DNA of 5,105 bases from Candidatus Sabulitectum sp. Lineage in GTDB: Bacteria > Fermentibacterota > Fermentibacteria > Fermentibacterales > JCC-6. The notes below the pieces were generated by a model. It ran no database searches and was not told the origin of the DNA. It was given only the letters and a program-made list of their open reading frames with translations. The stretch covers positions 1 through 5,105 of the forward strand of contig JAOZRM010000210.1 of NCBI GenBank assembly GCA_029940175.1, read 5' to 3'. This document shows positions 1 through 5,105 of this stretch, one piece after another (within the stretch, counting starts at the first letter, position 1; each line of letters opens with the position of its first letter). The translations under genes and the position numbers were made by a program.

Positions 1-641
1 TCTTGTGCAATAAGCGTATCACTGAGGCCGCCAAAACCGCCAACTTTATCAAGACCGATAAAGAATGCTACACCAAGACCAATGAACATGGTTAAAATAT
101 AGAGCATTCCAGTCATTGCTAAAGCATGCATACCGCCAAGATATGTGTATAGCATTATCAGCGCCGCAGAGATAACTACGGCCCAGTTCCAGCTTACACC
201 AAAAAGAGGAGCCATTACACTGGCGCATGTCTGCAACTGAACATAAGCGAGAACAATGTAGGCAATAAGGAAAGCAATTGCTGATATTGATCTGGCCTGG
301 CTTCCGAAAAGTGTTTCTATCATTTCACTTACAGTGTGTACATTTTTGCTTCTGTAGTGTTTTGCAACAGTGAACCCGATTATGATCATACCGATTGCTG
401 TTGAGATATTGTACAAAATTGGCTGAAGGGTCATGGTGTTATACGCTGTTTCACTTACACCGATTGTACTCATCCCTCCAAGCCACTCAGCAGCGACGAC
501 AATTGCGCATACAATTGTTCCAAGGTTCCTGCCTGCAATCAGATAATCACTTGCAGATTTGCTGGCAACCTTTCTTGAAAGAAGACCAAGCACTATAACG
601 AGAACAAAATATACCAGAATAGTTATGCTGTAGATGTTCAT
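1..641 (-). CDS. Sodium:solute symporter (SSS family), N-terminal part; gene runs off the left edge
   Basis: Reverse translation from the ATG at 641 gives 213 residues with no stop before the window edge, about 40-45% of a typical 480-550 residue SSS permease. These are inner-membrane proteins of the LeuT fold that couple Na+ or H+ to solute uptake. The family signature SDYLIAGRNLG lies at residues 31-41, just after helix 1 (about 5-22). Further hydrophobic helices lie near 43-63, 74-94, 118-142, 152-169 and 175-196. The LGGMHALAMTGMLYIL stretch (168-183) sits where most members carry a GG-(M/I)-x-A-V-x-x-TD-x-x-Q motif, but here D and Q are replaced by G and Y. It is the third gene of the buk-ptb operon, 22 bases after ptb, so a short or branched carboxylate is the most reasonable substrate. 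That is inference, because SSS members also carry amino acids, sugars, pantothenate and others. The helix that would complete the Na2 site is outside the window. Family confident, substrate unknown. Confidence 0.9.
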   Translation of the reverse strand, partial: MNIYSITILVYFVLVIVLGLLSRKVASKSASDYLIAGRNLGTIVCAIVVAAEWLGGMSTIGVSETAYNTMTLQPILYNISTAIGMIIIGFTVAKHYRSKNVHTVSEMIETLFGSQARSISAIAFLIAYIVLAYVQLQTCASVMAPLFGVSWNWAVVISAALIMLYTYLGGMHALAMTGMLYILTMFIGLGVAFFIGLDKVGGFGGLSDTLIAQ

Positions 642-648
642 AAATCCA

Positions 649-653
649 TCCTT
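649..653 (-). promoter_or_regulatory. Ribosome binding site of the SSS permease
   Basis: On the minus strand AAGGA lies 7 bases before the ATG at 641, a normal Shine-Dalgarno distance, and this fixes the start. A second ATG at 649-647 is out of frame with the permease. The 22-base gap to ptb shows no hairpin or T-run, so no terminator separates the two genes. Confidence 0.75.
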
Positions 654-663
654 GGCTGGTTGT

Positions 664-1605
664 TTAAAGGGTTTGAGAACTTTCTGAGAGTGATCTGCCA
701 TGAACAATTGCGCGGGCCATTGCCATGGAATTAAGTCTGTTAATTTCGTCATCGGAACGTGAATTCAAAACAGCTGGAACAGTTGCTCCAAAAACAAGTC
801 CACCCCATGTGGCACTTCCGTGAAACTTGTAGCTTTTTCCAAGCGCATTGGCAGTTTCAAGATTCGGTGCAAGTATCATATCAACCTGACCGCAAACCTG
901 AGAATTTGAAAGTTTTTTTGTAAAGGCACATTCTTTAGAGATTGCAGCATCATACCCAAGTGGACCTTCAACAATAAAGCCGGGAAGTTGACCTCTGGCA
1001 GACATTACTTCGAGAGCCGCTGCATCAACAGTTGACTGAATCCTGTGGTTAACAGTTTCTACTGTTGAAAGTGCAGCTACTTTGACGGGATCTATACCAA
1101 GAGCTTTCCAGAGTGGAGATGTATTTGTTATAACCGCAGTTTTCTCCCTGAGGTCCGGGTTTATAAGTATTGCATTATCCGTTACAGCCAGTAAGCGAGG
1201 AAGAGAAGGCATCTGGAAAAGACTCAAGTTAGAAAGAACCGAAGATACTTTGATGCCAGTTTCAGAATCAAGAATGGCTCTTATGTAACCTTTAGATTTG
1301 ACACTGCCTTTAACAAGGATCTGTGCTCCCTGGTTCTTTACAGCACTTACTGCATCACGATTCATCTGTTTTTCGGAATTCGAAGGCAGAATATGATAAA
1401 GAGCTGGATCATCTCCTGATTCCTTTACGACCTTTTCCAGTAATTCTCCGGGACCAGTCAGAAAACACTTACCGATGAAACCCAGTTCATGTCCTGTTTT
1501 CAAGCTGGCAATAACTCTAACATCTGCTCCACCGGCAACAGATACTGTCACAGGTGGCAGATTTGATACGGCACTGATAAGCTCATCAAAACGCCTGATA
1601 CCCAT
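664..1605 (-). CDS. ptb: Phosphate butyryltransferase (phosphate acyltransferase, PTA/PTB family)
   Basis: Cytoplasmic enzyme that swaps CoA for phosphate on butyryl-CoA (or a branched short-chain acyl-CoA), giving the acyl phosphate used by the adjacent kinase. The 313 residues are close to the usual ~300 of Ptb. Recognisable blocks in order: VAGGAD (23-28), LVKGSVKSKGYIRAILDSE (97-115), VTDNAILINP (141-150), KVAALSTVETVN (175-186), VEGPLGYDAAIS (212-223), LETANALGKS (249-258) and VLNSRSDDE (279-287). S282-R283 align with the active-site Ser-Arg pair known from phosphotransacetylases. ATG at 1605 is preferred over the GTG one codon upstream (1608), because AGGAG at 1616-1612 is 6 bases from the ATG but only 3 from the GTG. 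The ATG overlaps the buk stop as TGATG, implying translational coupling. Phosphate acetyltransferase is less likely given the buk partner. Exact chain-length preference cannot be read from sequence. Confidence 0.92.
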   Translation of the reverse strand: MGIRRFDELISAVSNLPPVTVSVAGGADVRVIASLKTGHELGFIGKCFLTGPGELLEKVVKESGDDPALYHILPSNSEKQMNRDAVSAVKNQGAQILVKGSVKSKGYIRAILDSETGIKVSSVLSNLSLFQMPSLPRLLAVTDNAILINPDLREKTAVITNTSPLWKALGIDPVKVAALSTVETVNHRIQSTVDAAALEVMSARGQLPGFIVEGPLGYDAAISKECAFTKKLSNSQVCGQVDMILAPNLETANALGKSYKFHGSATWGGLVFGATVPAVLNSRSDDEINRLNSMAMARAIVHGRSLSESSQTL

Positions 1606-2786
1606 CACACACTCCTAACACCATATGAAACTGCCTTGAATACTCCATTGTCATCTCTGAAATCGTGAAGTGGGTCCACAGCCTTTCCGTGAAGAATACA
1701 ATCAGGCCATTCAAGAGTTTTCTCGCTACCCTCTAGAACCCTGAGAACAGCCGAAGCGATGGCTTCATTCTCATTTCCACCAGGGAAAACAAAAACATCA
1801 GCAAGCTTACTGCACTTCCTGGCTATCTCTTCCGTGAGATATTTTGCATTTGCAACACCACCAGTAAGAACAATACCGTGAATATCAAAATCAAGAACCG
1901 AGGCCATAGCTCCGATCTCTTTACAGATCTGGTAGATCATGGCATCGAAAATGAAACCGGCAAATTCATCTCCTTCTTGTGCTCTGCGATAAACTTCTCG
2001 TACATCTTTTGTGCCGAGGTAAGCGTACAGACCTCCTGCGCCATAAAGCTTTTTATAGAGCTCATCTCTGGTATACAAACCTGAGAAGCAGGCTTCAAAA
2101 AGGGGAATAGGGGGAACGCCCCCGGCTCTTTCCGGTGTGAATGGAGCACCTTCCATGCGGTTGTCACTGTCAATGATCTTGCCACCGGCAAGTGGAGCAA
2201 TGGAGTATCCTCCACCAAGATGGCAAGCCACACATCTGATCTCATTGAAATCAAGGGAGAGTTTTTCTGAAAGCTGCCGAACTGTAGCACGAATATTAAG
2301 GGCATGCACATATGAGAACCTGGGCAATTCAGGAACTCCAGATATTCTGGATATTGGAGTTATCTCATCAACTCCAACGGGGTCTGCGACAAAAGAAAGA
2401 GCATTCATTGAAGAAGCAACTCGAAACGCAAGAGGGGCACCAAGGTTTGATGCATGGTGATAAAAGGGAGTGTTAAGGCTGAAATCAGCCAATTCACTGT
2501 TCAGCACAATGAGACCACTGGGTACAGGAGGAAGCATTCCTCCCAGTGCTCCAACAGCCAGAACGGTTGCGTCTGCAGGAAGATTTCTCTTAAAATACTC
2601 TCTTACCAGTTCCTCACGGTAATCAACCTGTGCTGATATACCTGGAAAACGACTGAACATATCATCGGGATGTTCTATTGTTTCGTTACAAAATAGATTC
2701 AGTTCTTTGTAATTGGTAATAGAATAAATAGAACATTTTGTTGTAGTAGAACCGGTGTTAATAACAAGTATAAATTCCCCGCTCAC
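1605..2786 (-). CDS. buk: Butyrate kinase (acetate/butyrate kinase family, ASKHA fold), divergent form
   Basis: Transfers phosphate between an acyl phosphate and ADP (butyryl phosphate + ADP = butyrate + ATP), the substrate-level phosphorylation step paired with Ptb in the cytoplasm. Family blocks: VINTGSTTTK (8-17, phosphate-binding strand with N10), HHASNLGAPLAF (110-121), DPVGVDE (135-141), HALN (161-164), HLGGGYSIA (189-197), MEGAPFTPERAGG (211-223), GAGGLYAYLGTKD (249-261), LTGGVA (307-312) and GNENEAIASAVLRVL (337-351). At 393 residues it is longer than the usual ~355-365: about 35 residues follow the normal end near LEGSEK. The usual GRGGLL block reads ALGGML (80-85) and the usual PGENE reads PGGNE, so substrate range may be unusual. 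The start is GTG at 2786, with AGGAGG 5 bases upstream and no in-frame ATG nearby. It is the first gene of the operon, and buk precedes ptb, the reverse of the clostridial ptb-buk order. A branched-chain acid kinase role is an alternative. Confidence 0.9.
   Translation of the reverse strand: MSGEFILVINTGSTTTKCSIYSITNYKELNLFCNETIEHPDDMFSRFPGISAQVDYREELVREYFKRNLPADATVLAVGALGGMLPPVPSGLIVLNSELADFSLNTPFYHHASNLGAPLAFRVASSMNALSFVADPVGVDEITPISRISGVPELPRFSYVHALNIRATVRQLSEKLSLDFNEIRCVACHLGGGYSIAPLAGGKIIDSDNRMEGAPFTPERAGGVPPIPLFEACFSGLYTRDELYKKLYGAGGLYAYLGTKDVREVYRRAQEGDEFAGFIFDAMIYQICKEIGAMASVLDFDIHGIVLTGGVANAKYLTEEIARKCSKLADVFVFPGGNENEAIASAVLRVLEGSEKTLEWPDCILHGKAVDPLHDFRDDNGVFKAVSYGVRSV
1612..1616 (-). 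promoter_or_regulatory. Ribosome binding site of ptb inside the end of buk
   Basis: Minus-strand AGGAG lies within the last codons of buk, 6 bases before the ATG at 1605. Together with the TGATG stop/start overlap it indicates termination-reinitiation coupling, keeping kinase and acyltransferase at matched levels. It also decides the start in favour of ATG 1605 over GTG 1608. Confidence 0.75.
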
Positions 2787-2791
2787 TGAAA

Positions 2792-2797
2792 CCTCCT
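2792..2797 (-). promoter_or_regulatory. Strong ribosome binding site of buk, sets a GTG start
   Basis: Minus-strand AGGAGG, a full match to the anti-Shine-Dalgarno core, lies 5 bases before the GTG at 2786. The nearest upstream ATG (2805-2803) is out of frame. The motif therefore decides the non-ATG start and suggests strong translation of the first operon gene. Confidence 0.8.
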
Positions 2798-3082
2798 ACA
2801 CTCATTAAAAATAGGGCATTCCTAGTACGCTGGTCTGAAATTAAAATACGGGTCAAACATATTCTAAATTAGCAGAAGTAAACAGGGCAAATTACTAACA
2901 GGTATTCCAAAGTCATGTGGCGTGCTAGAATCCCATAACTAGAAGTTTCACAAGAAGATAACAGCATGAACACTACCCTTTGAGTCATATCCAGCCACAA
3001 ATTGCATAATGATTACCAGGAAGAAGGACTTGAAGATGACAATTTCAGGTTGAACAATAGCTGTTTTTGATCTCTTTTCTTA

Positions 3083-3110
3083 TTGACTCGTGGTGCAAAA
3101 GTACTATGTT
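3083..3110 (+). promoter_or_regulatory. Possible sigma-70 promoter for the permease-EIIA gene
   Basis: TTGACT (3083-3088, 5 of 6 to the -35 consensus), a 16-base spacer, then TATGTT (3105-3110, 4 of 6 to the -10 consensus). Transcription would begin near 3117 and leave an untranslated leader of roughly 108 bases, which contains the inverted repeat and two of the GATTAC words. This is a motif match only; in AT-rich DNA such matches occur by chance. A lone TATAGT at 3137-3142 has no matching -35 box. Confidence 0.4.
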
Positions 3111-3141
3111 CTAAACAGGTAGCTAACATTACACATTATAG

Positions 3142-3157
3142 TCAATTTAATTATTGA
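3142..3157. repeat. Small inverted repeat TCAAT-N6-ATTGA, possible operator
   Basis: Five-base arms TCAAT (3142-3146) and ATTGA (3153-3157) flank the six bases TTAATT. The dyad sits in the presumed leader, downstream of the candidate -10 box, where a dimeric repressor could block transcription. It is short, AT-rich and may be chance. No regulator gene lies in the window to pair with it. Confidence 0.25.
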
Positions 3158-3171
3158 TTACGTTAGATTAC
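3156..3171 (+). repeat. Direct repeat of GATTAC at 10-base spacing
   Basis: GATTAC occurs at 3156-3161 and again at 3166-3171, exactly one helical turn apart, with a looser GGTTAA at 3177-3182. A further GATTACC lies at 3011-3017 in the same intergenic region and matches the 3166 copy over seven bases. Same-face spacing is typical of tandem binding sites for a regulator, but the unit is short and this remains a weak observation. Confidence 0.25.
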
Positions 3172-3213
3172 CTTGTGGTTAATTTTACTTAGCATTGGGT
3201 AGCTGTAGCGAAA

Positions 3214-3218
3214 GTGGA
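3214..3218 (+). promoter_or_regulatory. Weak ribosome binding site that decides the permease-EIIA start
   Basis: GTGGA lies 6 bases before the ATG at 3225. It is too close to the ATG at 3219 (directly adjacent), and nothing Shine-Dalgarno-like precedes the TTG at 3195. The protein beginning at 3225, MKLKKGLGLLDVFS, also matches the usual start of APC permeases, where helix 1 follows at once. Confidence 0.5.
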
Positions 3219-3224
3219 ATGCAA

Positions 3225-5102
3225 ATGAAACTCAAAAAAGGATTAGGTCTTTTAGATGTTTTCAGTATCGCGACAGGAGCAATGATAAGTTCAGGTATTT
3301 TCATTCTACCCGGACTTGCTTTCGCTCGAAGCGGTCCTGCTGTAATTGTATCTTATTTCCTTGCAGGTCTTTTTGCCCTAATTGGTATTTTCAGTGTTAT
3401 AGAGCTTTCTACTGCCCTGCCGAAAGCTGGAGGAGACTACTATTTCATAACAAAGAGCCTGGGACCGTTCATTGGCACTGTATCCGGTTTCTTGAGCTGG
3501 TTTGCTCTATCTTTAAAAAGTGCTTTTGCTATTTTTGGTATATCAGGAATAATCTATTATTTCACCGGTTTTCCAGTGTTGATCTCATCTGTGATTGTTT
3601 GCTTGTTTTTTGTGATATTGAATTCAGTTGGAGTAAAAGAATCTGCCAGATTGCAAGTGACACTTGTGGTTGGGCTGTTGTTGATATTGGGTCTTTACCT
3701 GGTTTTCGGATTCTCAAAAATGAATAACACTCATTTTTTTCCTTTCCTAACCCAGGATATTAATTCGGTGTTTGTCACAGCAGGTTTCATATTTATTTCT
3801 TTTGGTGGACTGTTGAATGTTGCAAGTGTCTCTGAAGAAGTTAAGAATCCGAAAAGGAATATTCCTCTCGGAATGATACTCTCAGTGGTAACTGTTACTG
3901 TGATGTACACTCTGCTTCTTATTGTGACAGTTGGTGTTTTACCGGCGCAGGAATTTTCCGGTTCTCTTACGCCTCTTGCCGACGCTGCCAGAAATATCTT
4001 AGGTCCCACAGGATTTTACATCATTACAATTGCAGCTCTGCTAGCTTTTGTTACTACGGCAAATGCCGGGATAATGTCTGCGTCGCGCTACCCGCTTGCT
4101 TTGAGCAGAGACAATCTTCTTCCTAAAGGGATCAGCAAGGTCAGCAGGCAGTTTAAAACACCAGTTCGCTCGATTGCTGTTACAGGTATTCTCATAATCC
4201 TTGCTTTGCTCATACCATTGGAAACCCTTGTGGAAGCTGCTTCAGTAGTTATTCTCACTGCATATGTAATGACTAATGTAGCAGTACTCGTTCTCCGCGA
4301 AAGCAAACTGAAGAATTACCGTCCCAGTTTCAAAGCTCCACTCTATCCATATCTGCAAATTGCAGGCATTCTGATATTCACTTTCTTCATCATCGATCTT
4401 GGCCTGGAAGCAATTGAGATCAGCATCGCTTTTCTTGCTGCGGGTGCAGGAGTTTATCTTTTCTATGGAAGAAAAAATTACAAGGGTGAATATGCTCTCT
4501 TGCACTTGTTGAAAAGGATCACTGATAACAGGTTGTCGGAGCACATTCTTGAATCTGAATTTAGAAATGTTTTAATCGAAAGAGAAAACATAAGGCAGGA
4601 TAAATTTGACAAGCTGGTTAAATCAGCAATAATTCTCGATGTGGAGAATACACTGGAAATTAAGCAGTTATTTGAAATGATAGCGGACAATATAAGTGAC
4701 AGTATTCATCTTCCAATTGATCGAAACGCTATCATTACTCATCTGGAACGGAGACAACAAGATTGCAATACTGCTATCACTCCATTTATTGCAGTTCCAC
4801 ACATAATTGTGGAAGGAAGTGATCATTTCTTTCTTATGCTGATCAGATGCAGGAATGGAATTAAATTTACCAGCAAAGAAAACTCCGTGAAAGCTGTATT
4901 TGCCTTTGTAGGAACTAAGGATGATAGGATTTTTCATCTGAGAACATTGGCAGCCATTGCTACCCTTGTTCAGAAGGACAGCTTCGAGGAGAAATGGCTG
5001 GGAGCAGAAAACATCCATTATTTGAGAGATATGCTTCTGTTGAGTGACAGGGAGAGATTCGCTCTGAATACCAGAAATGACAGTCTTCCAGAAGAAGGCT
5101 GA
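3225..5102 (+). CDS. APC-family amino acid permease fused to a C-terminal PTS EIIA-like domain
   Basis: The 625 residues form two parts. Residues 1-415 are an APC-superfamily amino acid transporter of the inner membrane, with 12 predicted helices (about 10-30, 38-60, 83-110, 117-133, 143-163, 180-200, 215-238, 262-285, 316-332, 336-357, 372-391, 395-414). Helix 1 holds the substrate-binding unwound motif GAMISSGIF (18-26). VSEEVKNPKRNIPLG (202-216) is the classic APC loop after helix 6, and SRDNLLPK (294-301) is another typical loop. After a charged linker (about 416-464), residues 465-612 resemble PTS EIIA of the fructose/mannitol/Ntr type: ILDVENTLE, then FIAVPHIIVEG with H526 at the phosphorylated-histidine position, then HLRTLAAIATLV. 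The family suggests import of amino acids, with the EIIA part gating or sensing (inference). The gene is divergent from the buk operon. Other APC proteins carry UspA-like or no C-terminal domains. Transported substrate unknown. TGA stop at 5100, three bases from the window end. Confidence 0.88.
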   Translation: MKLKKGLGLLDVFSIATGAMISSGIFILPGLAFARSGPAVIVSYFLAGLFALIGIFSVIELSTALPKAGGDYYFITKSLGPFIGTVSGFLSWFALSLKSAFAIFGISGIIYYFTGFPVLISSVIVCLFFVILNSVGVKESARLQVTLVVGLLLILGLYLVFGFSKMNNTHFFPFLTQDINSVFVTAGFIFISFGGLLNVASVSEEVKNPKRNIPLGMILSVVTVTVMYTLLLIVTVGVLPAQEFSGSLTPLADAARNILGPTGFYIITIAALLAFVTTANAGIMSASRYPLALSRDNLLPKGISKVSRQFKTPVRSIAVTGILIILALLIPLETLVEAASVVILTAYVMTNVAVLVLRESKLKNYRPSFKAPLYPYLQIAGILIFTFFIIDLGLEAIEISIAFLAAGAGVYLFYGRKNYKGEYALLHLLKRITDNRLSEHILESEFRNVLIERENIRQDKFDKLVKSAIILDVENTLEIKQLFEMIADNISDSIHLPIDRNAIITHLERRQQDCNTAITPFIAVPHIIVEGSDHFFLMLIRCRNGIKFTSKENSVKAVFAFVGTKDDRIFHLRTLAAIATLVQKDSFEEKWLGAENIHYLRDMLLLSDRERFALNTRNDSLPEEG

Positions 5103-5105
5103 GTA

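Larger units (their letters stand above)
2787..3224. other. Divergent intergenic control region (438 bases), no gene seen
   Basis: This AT-rich stretch lies between the starts of buk (leftward) and the permease-EIIA gene (rightward), so it must hold promoters for both. I see no open reading frame with a credible start and family match, no tRNA-like cloverleaf and no clear GC hairpin followed by a T-run. On the buk side a minus-strand TTGACC (2856-2851) resembles a -35 box, but no good -10 box lies 16-18 bases below it, so the buk promoter is not assigned. On the permease side a plausible promoter (3083-3110) and a small inverted repeat (3142-3157) are listed separately. The word GATTAC occurs three times (3011, 3156, 3166), all in the same orientation. 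Confidence 0.75.

Noticed and set aside
395..598. 67-codon open frame on the plus strand
   Set aside because: It is antisense to the SSS permease, whose translation carries clear family motifs; the plus-strand peptide resembles nothing.
642..663. Possible terminator between ptb and the permease
   Set aside because: The 22 bases hold no inverted repeat and no T-run in the direction of transcription.
1606..1608. GTG start for ptb one codon upstream
   Set aside because: The AGGAG motif would be only 3 bases away; the ATG at 1605 has a proper 6-base spacing.
1937..2311. 124-codon open frame on the minus strand inside buk
   Set aside because: It lies in a different frame of the well supported butyrate kinase gene, has no ribosome site, and its peptide shows no recognisable family.
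2137..2460. 107-codon open frame on the plus strand opposite buk
   Set aside because: Antisense shadow of a strongly conserved coding region, with no ribosome site or recognisable protein pattern.
2851..2856. TTGACC on the minus strand as the buk -35 box
   Set aside because: The bases 16-18 below it read close to CCAGCG, nothing like a -10 box, so no promoter was called.
2925..2944. Repeated CTAGAA words 14 bases apart
   Set aside because: Only six bases long with no supporting symmetry or promoter; chance is the simpler explanation.
3195..3224. TTG start adding 10 residues (MGSCSESGMQ) to the permease
   Set aside because: No ribosome binding site precedes it, and APC permeases normally start just before helix 1, matching ATG at 3225.
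4668..5018. 116-codon open frame on the minus strand
   Set aside because: Antisense to the EIIA domain, which is clearly coding on the plus strand; the peptide is low in family-like features.

Overview
The window looks like chromosomal DNA from an anaerobic, fermenting bacterium. The evidence is a butyrate kinase / phosphate butyryltransferase pair, moderate to low GC, strong AGGAGG-type ribosome binding sites and compact gene packing. The phylum cannot be settled from the sequence alone. Nothing points to a phage, plasmid, insertion sequence or CRISPR array.

Layout: positions 1-2786 form a leftward (minus-strand) operon read in the order butyrate kinase (buk, 2786-1605), phosphate butyryltransferase (ptb, 1605-664) and a sodium:solute symporter (641 to beyond the left edge). 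buk and ptb overlap by one base (TGATG), and the permease starts 23 bases after the ptb stop codon, so the three are very probably co-transcribed. A 438-base AT-rich intergenic region (2787-3224) separates this operon from a divergent rightward gene (3225-5102). That gene encodes a 12-helix APC-family amino acid permease fused at its C-terminus to a PTS EIIA-like (fructose/nitrogen type) domain that keeps its phosphorylatable-type histidine.

How the genes may work together (inference): Ptb and Buk interconvert an acyl-CoA and its free acid through an acyl phosphate, either making ATP from butyryl-CoA or branched-chain acyl-CoA, or activating the free acid. The symporter in the same operon is a natural candidate for moving that carboxylate across the membrane. 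The divergent permease would bring in amino acids. If these include branched-chain amino acids, the locus could be a small amino-acid-to-carboxylic-acid fermentation module in which the EIIA domain senses energy or nitrogen status.

Points that deserve a second look: the permease-EIIA fusion; a butyrate kinase that has lost the usual GRGG arginine and the usual PGENE glutamate and carries a C-terminal extension; the inverted buk-ptb order with a linked symporter whose TD-x-x-Q-type motif is altered; and recurrent GATTAC words in the divergent control region.
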